Source: an uncultured Brevibacillus sp.
GTDB lineage: Bacteria > Bacillota > Bacilli > Brevibacillales > Brevibacillaceae
DNA length: 64,000 bases
Reading direction: 5' to 3'
Assembly (NCBI RefSeq): GCF_947502445.1
Contig: NZ_CANMZW010000007.1
Location: 160,299 to 224,298, forward strand
Each line of letters begins with the position of its first letter. The stretch's first letter is position 1. Positions 42,737-52,007 of this stretch are shown here, piece by piece. Position numbers and translations under genes: made by a program. The notes beneath the pieces were generated by a model that ran no database searches, was not told the DNA's origin, and was given only the letters and a program-made list of their open reading frames with translations.

Positions 42737-43903
42737 ATGCAAAAAGTGGAATTGATCGCTACGGCGACTTTTGGACTGGAATCGGTGGTGGCAGAAGAGG
42801 TAAAAGCACTTGGCTACGGACCAGTGCAGGTGGAAAATGGAAAAGTTACATTCACAGCAGATATTTCTGCTATTCCGCGTACAAATTTATGGTTACGAAC
42901 TGCCGATCGCGTGCGTCTAAAGATTGGGGAGTTCAAAGCGACGACCTTTGACGAGCTGTTTGAAAAGACAAAGGCTCTGCCTTGGGCGGACTGGATTACC
43001 GAAGATGCAGCATTTCCCGTGGAAGGCAAATCGGTAAAGTCCACGTTGTACAGCATATCTGATTGCCAAGCCATCGTGAAAAAAGCGGTAGTAGAAAGCT
43101 TGAAAAAGACGTACAAAACGGATTGGTTCGAGGAGCAGGGGCCTTTGTACAAAATCGAGGTGGCTCTTCTCAAGGATGTGGCAACCTTGACGATTGATAC
43201 GTCTGGACCTGGTTTGCACAAACGTGGGTACCGCGAGCTGATTGGTACCGCTCCGTTAAAGGAAACGATGGCAGCAGCGCTGATCATGCTGTCTCGCTGG
43301 AAGCCGGATCGGGTATTCATGGACCCATTCTGTGGTTCCGGGACAATCCCGATCGAGGCAGCACTCATCGGACAAAACATTGCACCAGGGATGAACAGGG
43401 AGTTTGTCTCTGAGAGCTGGCCGGTCATTCCAAAAACAGCTTGGCGTGAAGCGCGCGCGGAAACACACGATCTGGCTCGCTACGATCAAAAGCTGGAGAT
43501 TATCGGTACGGATATGGACGATGAAATCTTAAAAATCGCACGCCGGAATGCAACTGAAGCAGGCGTCGAGGATTTGATTCACTTCCAGCGCATGGACGTA
43601 CGTGATGTGAGGACGAAGCGCAAGTACGGCTACTTGATCTGCAACCCTCCATATGGTGAGCGACTGGGTGAGTGGAAGCAGGTAAGCCGCCTGTATGGTG
43701 AAATGGGCAAGACGTTTGCTGCGATGGATACGTGGTCGTTTTACATCATTACGTCAGACGAGCTGTTTGAAGAGCACTTCGGGCGTACGGCAAGCAAAAA
43801 ACGCAAGCTCTACAACGGGAACATGAAGGTAGATTACTATCAGTTTTTTGGACCAAAACCACCGCGCCAGCCATTGGCTTCCCCAAACGAAGTTAACGAG
43901 TAA
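42737..43903 (+). CDS. THUMP-domain 23S rRNA methyltransferase (RlmL/YpsC-like)
   Basis: SAM-dependent RNA methyltransferase of about 388 residues. An N-terminal ferredoxin-like and THUMP part (to about residue 155) binds RNA. The Rossmann domain follows with MDPFCGSGTIPIEAALIG and the amine-methylation motif NPPYGERL near residue 300. The YpsC/RlmL group methylates a guanine N2 in 23S rRNA. ATG at 42737 has AGGAGA 7 bases before it; an upstream ATG at 42698 lacks a site. It stands divergent from the glycosylase gene, with 194 bases between. Confidence 0.92.
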   Translation: MQKVELIATATFGLESVVAEEVKALGYGPVQVENGKVTFTADISAIPRTNLWLRTADRVRLKIGEFKATTFDELFEKTKALPWADWITEDAAFPVEGKSVKSTLYSISDCQAIVKKAVVESLKKTYKTDWFEEQGPLYKIEVALLKDVATLTIDTSGPGLHKRGYRELIGTAPLKETMAAALIMLSRWKPDRVFMDPFCGSGTIPIEAALIGQNIAPGMNREFVSESWPVIPKTAWREARAETHDLARYDQKLEIIGTDMDDEILKIARRNATEAGVEDLIHFQRMDVRDVRTKRKYGYLICNPPYGERLGEWKQVSRLYGEMGKTFAAMDTWSFYIITSDELFEEHFGRTASKKRKLYNGNMKVDYYQFFGPKPPRQPLASPNEVNE

Positions 43904-43937
43904 GAGAAAGCAGGGCATTTTGGAGGAGAAATAAGCA

Positions 43938-46643
43938 ATGAGTAAGAAACGATTTGGGAGTAGGGTGCTGGCTGCTTGTTTGGCATTAACTACTTTGCTT
44001 GTACAAACCGCACCGCTTGTATCTGCCACAGACGTACAAGAAAAGCAGACGGAAGAAACGGCGAAGCCAATGAATGAGGCCTTAGCTTTTTCCGATATCG
44101 AGAACAGCTACGCCCGCAATGCAGTGAACAGACTTGTTTCGCTCCATTTGATCAGTGGTCAGGGAAACGATCGTTTTAACCCGCAGAATAGCATCTCTCG
44201 TCAAGACATCGCGGTATTGTTAACAAAGGTAATGGGTCTGCAGCCGCATAGCGTGCAGGAAGCCCGATTTGATGATGTGCCTCTAGAAAGCCCTTATGCG
44301 ACTTATGTATATGGTCTCAGCGAGATGAAAGTAATGAATGGTCGAAGCGATCAGACACTCGGTTCTACCGATCCATTGACCCGGCAAGAGCTGGCTGTCA
44401 TGCTGTCTCGCTTGATGAAAGCGGGGGGCGTCAAAAAGGCAGCGGCAACAAGTGACGTTTCCTACAGTGATGAGGATGAGATCGCGCCTTACGCCAAAGA
44501 GGCAATCAGCGATGTCACCAATCAACGCTGGATGCAAGGAAACGGTGGAAAGTTTAATCCGAACGGTATTGTGACACGCGCCGATGCAGCGGTCATCGCA
44601 GAACGTATATTGGACGCGCGATACCAGCAGGCAGAGCAGGCGAATTTTGCTTTGAATACGCAGGCTCTGAGCGTACTTGCCGGAATGAGCGAGCAGGTAA
44701 AGGTCACAGGCGTTCAGGGAGACAAGCTTCCTTTTACACCGATTTTTGCTTTTGATCGTCCAGAGCTCGGAACAATTTTGGCGGATGGTACGTTCGTTGC
44801 CGGCCCTACACCGGGAAAAGGAAATATCACCGTCACCATGGGCTACAAAACTGTGACGCTACCTGTAGAAATCAAAACTGCGGACAAGCCACCTGCTCCA
44901 GTAGAGGGAGTGGGCGAGGTCAAAGCTGACTCCGCGACAATAACTTCGTCTACTCCTACAGCAGAAGCCAGTAAACCTGCAGTTGAGGGCAGCGAGACGA
45001 AGAGTACCCCGGCAGCTGACAAAGAGACAAAGGACCCATCTGAGCCTGTTGAACCGTCAGAACCAGGAGAGCCGTCAGAACCAGCCGAGCAGGAAGAGCT
45101 GATCAACGTGGCGCCTGGCAGTTTTACATCAGTGGACACGTTTGGACAACCGGACTCCTATTTTCGTGAAATTGAAAAGCAATATCCTGGCCCTGTAGGT
45201 GGTTTGGTTACCCCTTCTCAGGATTGGACCGGGTATAACCGTCAGTTTGGACGCAAAGTGACAGTTGCTTTGGCTGAAGCAAAACCGTTGGAGAAGGTCA
45301 CGCTGACGTTCAAGCATCAGAAGTCATCAGGGATTACAATGCCTGAGTACATGGATGTAGAAGTATCGCGTGATGGCAGGGCGTGGTCCTATGCAGGAAG
45401 ATCTCTGCATGATGTAGCGCAGTCAGAAGCAAAAATTGTAGAACGTACGCTAACCGTAATGCTACCTGATGTAGAAACCCGTTATGTACGCGTATCGTTC
45501 CCGGTAAAAGTATTTACTTTTGCCCGTCAACTTGAGGTATGGGCAAAATCAAGCAATCATTGGGAAGGCGGACCGGTTTTACTGCCACCGCCAAGTCCAA
45601 CACAGATGATGGAAGATAAAAAGGCAGGCAATCGAGTAGAAAATATGCTCCTGGCTTATTCGGGATCATACGGAGATCGCGGCACCTGGTCCAAGGAAGA
45701 CTTTTTGCCGATGGTAGGCTACCGCACAGCGGATGGCTACATGCGTGATCAGATGTTCGACACGATCCTCTTTTTACCTTATCAAAACATGCCTGTCACC
45801 AAGGACGGCTGGCAAAGCTACATGAACGATCTGTTTGGATCAGGCAAGCAGCTGGATGCCTTGAACAAGGCGATGCGCGAGTACAATCGTATGCGTGGAA
45901 CCTTGTATACGACGCCAACACAGGAAAATGTCGTTCTCGCTCTGCCATATCCGAATGCCAATCAGACCAATTTTGGTAAGCTGGCGCCTGATAAGCCGTC
46001 GCTCTCTTTTAGCCCAGCAACCATCGGGGAGGAACAGGCATACCTTAATCGAAAGCAGGCTTTGGAGTGGTACTTCCAGGAGCTGCAAAAGCGTTGGAAC
46101 AAGGAAGGCTATGCTTATCTCAAGCTGGAGGGCATTTACTGGTTCCACGAGCTTATCGATGACAGTGCACCGAAGGAACGCGAGCTGATCCGCAGTACTG
46201 CTAGCATGGTGCATGACAATGCGCTCCGTTTTTACTGGATTCCGTATTTCGGTGCGCCAGGTGTTGAGGAGTGGAAGTCCTTGTATTTCGACTATGCCTT
46301 CCTGCAGCCGAACTATTACAATGACAAGCCTGTTGGCCTCGATCGTATCGAGGGAGTGCTCGAGGTTGTCAGCAAGTACGGCATGGGTGTAGAGATTGAA
46401 GGGGACGAGCGGATGTACAAAGATCCGAAGTTTTATCAGATTTACTACAACCAGCTGGTTGCAGCCCGCAAGCTGGGAATGGATAAAAATAATGTGCATG
46501 CATACTATTACGGCTCCAAGACGTTGATTGAGGCAGCAAATAGCAAAGACTCGGTCATGCGAGCTATTTATGACGATACGTATAAATGGATGCGTGGTCG
46601 TTTTGAGCGGGATGAGTATTTTGAGGCGAATGAGATGCCTTAG
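43938..46643 (+). CDS. SLH surface protein with DUF4855 domain
   Basis: Secreted cell-wall protein of 901 residues. A Sec signal (cleavage near VSA) is followed by three SLH domains (about 48-230) with RFNPQNSISRQD and KFNPNGIVTRAD motifs for wall-polysaccharide anchoring. A small beta domain and an acidic Pro-rich linker (EPVEPSEPGEPSEP) follow. A discoidin/F5-8C-like beta domain (about 395-540) then precedes a large DUF4855 module (NRVENMLLAYSGSYGDRGTW onward) that looks like an alpha/beta barrel with FDTILFLPYQN and EGIYWFHE. The last resembles glycoside-hydrolase-like folds; activity is unproven. GGAGGAGA precedes the ATG. Confidence 0.88.
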   Translation: MSKKRFGSRVLAACLALTTLLVQTAPLVSATDVQEKQTEETAKPMNEALAFSDIENSYARNAVNRLVSLHLISGQGNDRFNPQNSISRQDIAVLLTKVMGLQPHSVQEARFDDVPLESPYATYVYGLSEMKVMNGRSDQTLGSTDPLTRQELAVMLSRLMKAGGVKKAAATSDVSYSDEDEIAPYAKEAISDVTNQRWMQGNGGKFNPNGIVTRADAAVIAERILDARYQQAEQANFALNTQALSVLAGMSEQVKVTGVQGDKLPFTPIFAFDRPELGTILADGTFVAGPTPGKGNITVTMGYKTVTLPVEIKTADKPPAPVEGVGEVKADSATITSSTPTAEASKPAVEGSETKSTPAADKETKDPSEPVEPSEPGEPSEPAEQEELINVAPGSFTSVDTFGQPDSYFREIEKQYPGPVGGLVTPSQDWTGYNRQFGRKVTVALAEAKPLEKVTLTFKHQKSSGITMPEYMDVEVSRDGRAWSYAGRSLHDVAQSEAKIVERTLTVMLPDVETRYVRVSFPVKVFTFARQLEVWAKSSNHWEGGPVLLPPPSPTQMMEDKKAGNRVENMLLAYSGSYGDRGTWSKEDFLPMVGYRTADGYMRDQMFDTILFLPYQNMPVTKDGWQSYMNDLFGSGKQLDALNKAMREYNRMRGTLYTTPTQENVVLALPYPNANQTNFGKLAPDKPSLSFSPATIGEEQAYLNRKQALEWYFQELQKRWNKEGYAYLKLEGIYWFHELIDDSAPKERELIRSTASMVHDNALRFYWIPYFGAPGVEEWKSLYFDYAFLQPNYYNDKPVGLDRIEGVLEVVSKYGMGVEIEGDERMYKDPKFYQIYYNQLVAARKLGMDKNNVHAYYYGSKTLIEAANSKDSVMRAIYDDTYKWMRGRFERDEYFEANEMP

Positions 46644-46666
46644 TTCGTTTTGAAAAGCGTGGAGTA

Positions 46667-46704
46667 GAGCTTGTTTCCCCTAATCGGGAAGCAGGCTCTT
46701 TTTT
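46667..46704 (+). terminator. Terminator of the SLH/DUF4855 gene
   Basis: Stem GAGCTTGTTTCCC/GGGAAGCAGGCTC (one G-U pair) followed by TTTTTT, 24 bases past the stop. Confidence 0.93.
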
Positions 46705-46733
46705 GTGCAGAGCATGCCCGATCGATTGCATGA

Positions 46734-46873
46734 TTACTTCTCTGGGGCAAGCTCCAGGCGCCAATCGTTGCATCTCATGATGCTTCCTGGTAGATATTCA
46801 AAGTCGCATTCGCTGACAAGCGTAAAGCTCAGCTTGCGGTAAATCGCGATCGAGGCAGGATTGTTTTGTTTCT
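46734..46873 (-). pseudogene. GNAT acetyltransferase C-terminal remnant
   Basis: On the minus strand one frame reads KQNNPASIAIYRKLSFTLVS...IMRCNDWRLEL, then TAA at 46734-46736. NNPASIAIYRKL is the standard closing motif of GNAT enzymes. A TAG directly before it and no upstream acetyl-CoA motif show that only the last 45 or so codons remain. It is a gene relic between two terminators. Confidence 0.75.
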
Positions 46874-46889
46874 AGATGGGAAGGCATAC

Positions 46890-46945
46890 GAAGAAAACCC
46901 GAGGCGGCCTCTACCACAAGCGGCGATAGTAGAGTAGTCTCGGGC
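46890..46945 (-). terminator. Terminator of the DUF1643 gene
   Basis: Minus-strand hairpin with CCCGAG/CTCGGG ends and CTCTAC/GTAGAG inside, followed by TTTTC, 14 bases past the stop. Confidence 0.75.
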
Positions 46946-46958
46946 CAACCGTGTTCTT

Positions 46959-47603
46959 TTATTGACGGAAAGTGGCTTTATCTCGTTTTAAAACAGCCTG
47001 CGCGTGTTCATTGACCAAATCCCGTACAATTGCATCGCGGGTAGCGTACAGCTGTGGGCAAGGATGATAGTAGTCTGTGCCATTGGAGCATTTTTTTCCG
47101 AAAAAGGGTATGCCAGACGCTGCAATTTGTTGCAGCCACGCTTGTTTAAGCAGGGGGAGAGATTTCCACGACGCTTTTTTGAGGCAGCCCCATCCGAGTA
47201 AAATCCACGGATGCTGCTGCAGCTCTTGGGTCGGTATCAGCTGTTCTTCGATAGTGGTCATGCCGCTGGCAACGAGCCTTTCAAAAGCGGGTATCGCCTC
47301 AGAGGATCGAGGGTTTTGCAGAGCAAACAAATTGTAGATCGTGAACCTGCCATCCAGCGATTGAGTTTGATAGATTTCTGTGACCAGCTTGACCAGCTGC
47401 TGCATTGTAGGATCGAGCGTAATCTGGCCCATGATCGATTGATTCGGCGCTGGTCTTTCCCGGAAAAGGGTAGCCGAGCCTGGGTTTAACAAGAGGCAGC
47501 TGCCTAGCGAACGAGAGCTGGTGCCCCATTGGATATAGGTGGATGTACGGTATACATGCTCTCCTGATTGACTGAAAGCAGCAAACGCCTGTAGCTGGTT
47601 CAT
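46959..47603 (-). CDS. DUF1643-family protein
   Basis: About 214 residues, no signal peptide. LGSCLLLNPGSATLF, then ITLDPTMQQLVKLV and FTIYNLFALQNPRS match the conserved NPS, DPT and NLF-A blocks of DUF1643 proteins. The function of the family is unknown; some members sit on phages or mobile DNA. ATG at 47603 has AGGAGG 8 bases upstream; the extended frame to 47645 lacks a site. It stands alone, followed by a terminator. Confidence 0.75.
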   Translation of the reverse strand: MNQLQAFAAFSQSGEHVYRTSTYIQWGTSSRSLGSCLLLNPGSATLFRERPAPNQSIMGQITLDPTMQQLVKLVTEIYQTQSLDGRFTIYNLFALQNPRSSEAIPAFERLVASGMTTIEEQLIPTQELQQHPWILLGWGCLKKASWKSLPLLKQAWLQQIAASGIPFFGKKCSNGTDYYHPCPQLYATRDAIVRDLVNEHAQAVLKRDKATFRQ

Positions 47604-47673
47604 GAGAAAACCTCCTAGCAATTCATTCAGCCTGCTAGTAATCACTTTATGCTAGGTTTGGTTTTCTAGTACC

Positions 47674-47703
47674 AAAAAGCCGACCCCTATTATAGGGCCG
47701 GCC
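47674..47703 (-). terminator. Terminator of the MFS exporter gene
   Basis: Hairpin with GCCG/CGGC ends and CCCTAT/ATAGGG inside; on the minus strand it ends in TTTTT, 15 bases after the stop. Confidence 0.85.
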
Positions 47704-47717
47704 TGCTAGGTCAGAGA

Positions 47718-48956
47718 TTAGCCTTCTTGCTGAGCGGGAATCATGCGGAACAAAATGATGTACAAATACGCACTGAGCAGGGAGATGCCCAGAATGATCC
47801 CGAACACACCAAGAGGAGATAGCCATTGCGATAAGGCAATTGTCATCGGAGCAATGAAGCGTCCAATCGAAAATTGCAGGGACGAGGCTCCCATGTATTG
47901 CCCGCGCGCATCTTCAGGCGAGTATTTACTAATAAAGCTTTGAGCAACCGGGGTACGAATCAGCTCGCCCAGCGTTAAAATTGCCATACAGCCGAACAAG
48001 AACCAGATGTTTGTCGTAAAGGCCATCAGGAACATCCCGAAGCCGTACAGAACAGACGAAATCACCAGGCTATTGCGGTCGCTCCAATGCTGGAACCACT
48101 GCGTGACAGGCAATGTAAACAGGACAACCAAGAGACCATTCAGTCCCATCAGCCAGCCAAACGCACTCGTCCCCCCGATAGAGAAGCTCCAATCACCCCA
48201 GGAAAACAGCACCTGGGACATGACGTGCTCTTTTACGTACAGCGCCATGTATATATCAAGCTGCATAAAGCCGATCGCGACCAATATTCCTGCGAGAATA
48301 TAGAGGGAAAAAACCTTATCGCGGAAGATGATGGAGTAGCTTTTGAATTGCTGAGTCAGGGAAAAACGTTCCTTGGCTTTTTCACGGCGTACTTCTTCAG
48401 GCAAGGTTTCCTTGATTAAAAAGAAGATGGCAAATAAATACAGGAATTCAATGATGGTACAGACGAGCAATAATTCAAAGCGATAATGAACAAAGAAAAA
48501 CGATCCCAGGACAGGCCCTGCTACTACCCCGATGTTCATCGCCGTGTAAAACGTAGCAAAAACCATGCGGCGATCTTCTTCTGTCGTTAAATCCGCTACC
48601 ATTGCAGAGCTGGCAGGCCAATATAAGGCGCCCGCGATACCGATTCCAATGAAAGCAAAATAGTCCATCAAAGGTGAGGTGGAAAATGCAAATAAGGCAA
48701 ACATCACAGTCGACATCGATAAGGACAGGAGCATCGTGAATCTGCGCCCGACTTTATCTGAGAGATAACCGCCAAACAGGTTGGAAAGCATTCCAAGCAG
48801 CGGAGGCACCATCAGGAGGAGACCAGCAACGTCTTTGCCGAATGTATCGCTGAAATAGAGCGCCATAAAGGGAAAGTACATCCAAAAGAAAGTATGGGTA
48901 ATCAGTTCGCCGAAAAGACGTACTTTTAAATTGAGATCCCATGAACGCCAATGCAT
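47718..48956 (-). CDS. MFS multidrug-type exporter
   Basis: Major facilitator of 412 residues with about 12 helices. Motif A is GGYLSDKVGRRFTM near residue 62, motif C-like GVVAGPVLGSFFF lies in helix 5, both typical of drug-H+ antiporters; a long central loop with REKAKERF follows helix 6. The ATG follows a weak site. A strong leader terminator lies about 60 bases upstream on the same strand, so expression may be induced by attenuation. The substrate is unknown. Confidence 0.9.
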   Translation of the reverse strand: MHWRSWDLNLKVRLFGELITHTFFWMYFPFMALYFSDTFGKDVAGLLLMVPPLLGMLSNLFGGYLSDKVGRRFTMLLSLSMSTVMFALFAFSTSPLMDYFAFIGIGIAGALYWPASSAMVADLTTEEDRRMVFATFYTAMNIGVVAGPVLGSFFFVHYRFELLLVCTIIEFLYLFAIFFLIKETLPEEVRREKAKERFSLTQQFKSYSIIFRDKVFSLYILAGILVAIGFMQLDIYMALYVKEHVMSQVLFSWGDWSFSIGGTSAFGWLMGLNGLLVVLFTLPVTQWFQHWSDRNSLVISSVLYGFGMFLMAFTTNIWFLFGCMAILTLGELIRTPVAQSFISKYSPEDARGQYMGASSLQFSIGRFIAPMTIALSQWLSPLGVFGIILGISLLSAYLYIILFRMIPAQQEG

Positions 48957-49018
48957 GACAAGTATTCCTCCATTCGTATTTTGGTTCTTCGCCGACAGGT
49001 GCCGTGCTCATACTCTAT

Positions 49019-49066
49019 AAAAAAAGCGCAAACGGGAGAGAGACAATGCTCATCCGCTTGCGCTTT
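49019..49066 (-). terminator. Leader attenuator of the MFS exporter
   Basis: Minus-strand stem AAAGCGCAAGCGG/CCGTTTGCGCTTT (one mismatch of 13) followed by seven T, 62 bases before the MFS start. No minus-strand gene lies upstream, so it must act on the exporter's own leader. Its trigger is unknown. Confidence 0.8.
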
Positions 49067-49553
49067 ACCTAACGATAGAAAAGGGTGGGAAAAACAGCCG
49101 GGAAAACGGGAGAACGAAAGAAACGGTCTATGTCCAAGCGATTCTTGGTACAAAAAACCGACACACCCCGTAAAACTGGCGCCCACATCATATCAGGAAA
49201 AGACGGAAGCGGTTCAGGCAACCTGCAGCTTCTAGCTTTCGATAAGGTTGTAAGAGGCAGTGCCCCTCACAAAAGGCCCTACCTAAGCGCAGAGAACTAC
49301 AGCAATTACCATGAACCAACACTCCCGTCCTTCAAAATTTTTTCACAGATAAACTCTTGTTGACTAGGATACTCTAGATGACAGAATAATTGCAAGAAAA
49401 ATTTTCACCGTTTTTTGGAAATAATCTACGCCTGAGGAATCGCGAATTGAAAAAGGTCAGTCTATTCGGTAAAATATTTTTTGTAGACTGTATGAACTGA
49501 CCACGATTGCACTTTACTTACATATTGAACAATTTGGGGATGGGGGAGATTGT
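49067..49553. other. Intergenic leader region between exporter and aminopeptidase
   Basis: The stretch of almost 500 bases holds no convincing gene. On the minus strand, 49225-49300 can form hairpins GTGAGGGGCACTGCCTCTTAC and CAACCT...AGGTTG, a possible structured leader before the attenuator. The right end should hold the plus-strand promoter of the aminopeptidase. Small frames here lack ribosome sites. Confidence 0.45.
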
Positions 49554-50666
49554 ATGTTGGATACACGAATCATCAAGCTGGCAGAAAACCTGCTCAGCCA
49601 CTCGGTTCGCCTGAAGGAAAAAGAAACGCTGCTGATCGAGGTTCGCGGGGAAGGTCACGCGTTGGCAAAGGAACTGGTGAAGCAGGCATATACTCTGGGA
49701 GCTTATCCGTTTGTCCGAATTATCGATCCTGCGATCAACCGTGAGCTGATGCTTGGGGCAAGTGAAGCACGTGCAGAGCATCTGGTGAAATGGGAAGAGC
49801 CGATGTACAAGGATTTGGATACGTATATCGTCATCAATGGACCTGTCAATGACAGCGAGATGTCAGATGTTCCGGTAGAGCGTCGCCGCGCGCATCAAAA
49901 TGTGATGCAGGAGCTGAATGATTATTTGGTCTCCAATGTTCGCTGGACACTGCTCAACTACCCAACCGCAGCGATGGCACAAAGCGCAAACATGTCCTCT
50001 GAAGCATTCGAGGATTTTTACTTTGATGTCTGCTCCCTTGATTACAAAAAAATGCATGAGGCCTTTTTGCCATTGAAAGAGCTGATGGACCGTACGGATA
50101 AGGTTCGATTGGTTGGACCAGGCACAGACCTGACCTTCTCGATCAAAGATATTCCCAATGTCATCTGCTCCGGGCTGCGCAACATTCCGGACGGGGAAAT
50201 TTTTACGGCACCTGTACGCGATTCGGTTAACGGCAAAATTACGTATAATACAGCGACAAGCTACATGGGTACCAAATTTGAAAACGTCAGCCTGACATTT
50301 GAAAACGGTAAAATTACCCGGGCGACTGCCAACAATACAGAAAAGCTGAATCAAATCTTTGATACGGATGAGGGAGCCCGCTATATCGGGGAGTTTGCGA
50401 TTGGCGTACATCCATACATCCTGCATCCGATGAATGACATTTTGTTTGACGAAAAAATCGCAGGAAGCTTCCACTTCACACCAGGTCGCGCTTATGAAAA
50501 TGCGGATAACACCAACCGCAGCCAAATCCACTGGGATATGGTAAACATTCAGCGTCCAGAGTACGGTGGCGGCGAAATCTGGTTTGATGATGTATTGATC
50601 CGCAAAGACGGTTTGTTCGTCTTGCCAGAGCTGCAAGGCTTGAACCCAGAAAACCTGAAGGGCTAA
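49554..50666 (+). CDS. M29-family aminopeptidase (AmpS/PepS type)
   Basis: Cytosolic metallo-aminopeptidase of the M29 (thermophilic) family, 370 residues, near the usual length. The metal-site regions are visible as GEFAIGVHPYI, GSFHFTPGRAYEN and SQIHWDMVNI, with YMGTKFENVSLTFENGKI before them. It cuts N-terminal residues from peptides. GGGGGAG precedes the ATG. A terminator follows and it stands alone. Confidence 0.93.
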   Translation: MLDTRIIKLAENLLSHSVRLKEKETLLIEVRGEGHALAKELVKQAYTLGAYPFVRIIDPAINRELMLGASEARAEHLVKWEEPMYKDLDTYIVINGPVNDSEMSDVPVERRRAHQNVMQELNDYLVSNVRWTLLNYPTAAMAQSANMSSEAFEDFYFDVCSLDYKKMHEAFLPLKELMDRTDKVRLVGPGTDLTFSIKDIPNVICSGLRNIPDGEIFTAPVRDSVNGKITYNTATSYMGTKFENVSLTFENGKITRATANNTEKLNQIFDTDEGARYIGEFAIGVHPYILHPMNDILFDEKIAGSFHFTPGRAYENADNTNRSQIHWDMVNIQRPEYGGGEIWFDDVLIRKDGLFVLPELQGLNPENLKG

Positions 50667-50690
50667 GAGTCAAAAAGAGAAACGAATCGG

Positions 50691-50735
50691 GGCAGTCCTA
50701 TCGTTGGTGGAAGACGAAGGGATTGCCTTTTTTTG
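50691..50735 (+). terminator. Terminator of the M29 aminopeptidase gene
   Basis: Stem GGCAGTCCTATCGT/ACGAAGGGATTGCC with G-U and one mismatch, followed by seven T. Confidence 0.88.
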
Positions 50736-50882
50736 TACCCACAGCAGAACAACTGCAAGGGTAACAGTTGAGAACTTGAAATTTTAATTTAAGAGTCTTA
50801 AAGTAGAGATAATTAGTTTGCGATCTAGAATAACTGTCCGCTCTCGTTAAGAGAATAAGACAACAAAGAGGAGGAAGTGCTA

Positions 50883-51932
50883 GTGGAAATTGGTCTGAGC
50901 ACATTTGTAGAAACGACGCCGGACGTTCAAACCGGCGAGGTTATAAGTCATGCACAGCGCTTGCGTGAGGTGGTTGAGGAAATCGTACTGGCTGATCAAG
51001 TAGGGCTGGATGTGTTCGGGGTCGGTGAACACCATCGCAAGGATTATGCGGCATCATCTCCAGCGATCGTACTGGCTGCCGCTGCATCCCAGACAAAACG
51101 GATACGGCTGACAAGCGCGGTTACCGTACTTTCCTCAGCTGATCCTGTGCGTGTATTCCAAGACTTTGCAACGCTTGATGCCATTTCAAATGGTCGGGCA
51201 GAAATCATGGCAGGGAGAGGTTCTTTTATTGAATCGTTCCCGCTGTTTGGCTACGATTTGCAGGATTACGATGAGCTGTTCGACGAGAAGCTGGAGCTGC
51301 TGCTTAAAATACGCGCTTCCGAAAAAGTGACATGGAAAGGCGGACATCGACCTGCTATTCAAAATCTGGGTGTCTATCCGCGTCCAGTGCAAGACCCGTT
51401 GCCTGTATGGATCGGTAGTGGCGGGAATACACAATCGGCCATTCGTGCGGGGCTTCTGGGACTACCGCTGGTTCTTGCCATTATCGGGGGGCGTCCGGTC
51501 CAGTTTGCGCCGCTTGTCGAGCTGTATAAGCGGGCAGCAGCTCAGGCTGGCCATGATGTGTCAAAGCTGACAGTAGCATCTCACTCTCACGGCTTTGTGG
51601 CAGAGGATATGCAGACAGCAGCAGATAAGTTTTTCCCATCTACGCAGCAGGTCATGAACGTTCTCGGGAAAGAACGCGGCTGGGGTCATTATGACCGCTC
51701 TACCTTTGATGCTGCTCGCAGCTTTGAAGGCGCTCTTTACGTGGGTGACCCGGAAACGGTTGCCCAGAAGATCATCCACCTACGCAAACAGGTAGGAATC
51801 ACGCGCTTTATGCTGCATGTACCAGTAGGCACGATGCCACATGATGAGGTCATGAACGCGATACGACTGCTTGGCACAGAAGTAGCGCCAAGGGTTCGGG
51901 AGGAAATTGCACGCTGGGAAGCGACACTGTAA
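50883..51932 (+). CDS. Luciferase-like flavin monooxygenase
   Basis: LLM-class flavin-dependent oxidoreductase, about 349 residues, TIM-barrel bacterial luciferase fold. Segments are [61 protein letters not shown] and [19 protein letters not shown] [12 protein letters not shown]. It probably uses reduced FMN; the substrate is unknown. GTG at 50883 lies 7 bases after AGGAGGA, while GTG at 50877 is too close. It is a single gene. Confidence 0.9.
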   Translation: MEIGLSTFVETTPDVQTGEVISHAQRLREVVEEIVLADQVGLDVFGVGEHHRKDYAASSPAIVLAAAASQTKRIRLTSAVTVLSSADPVRVFQDFATLDAISNGRAEIMAGRGSFIESFPLFGYDLQDYDELFDEKLELLLKIRASEKVTWKGGHRPAIQNLGVYPRPVQDPLPVWIGSGGNTQSAIRAGLLGLPLVLAIIGGRPVQFAPLVELYKRAAAQAGHDVSKLTVASHSHGFVAEDMQTAADKFFPSTQQVMNVLGKERGWGHYDRSTFDAARSFEGALYVGDPETVAQKIIHLRKQVGITRFMLHVPVGTMPHDEVMNAIRLLGTEVAPRVREEIARWEATL

Positions 51933-52007
51933 ACACACGCTCAAAAAAAGACATGACCGGCTGCTTTTGCTACAATAGGAAAAAAGCATGGAACAGAGGG
52001 ATCATAC

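Noticed and set aside
49210..49330. Resemblance of the exporter leader to an M-box (TTAGGTAGGGCC...)
   Set aside because: Only the first few bases match; the conserved GACGCCAAT and CAACAG parts are absent and the gene is not a magnesium transporter.
48926..49363. Small frames in the exporter leader, considered as leader peptides
   Set aside because: None has a suitable ribosome site or stalling motif; the plus-strand ones are antisense to the leader.
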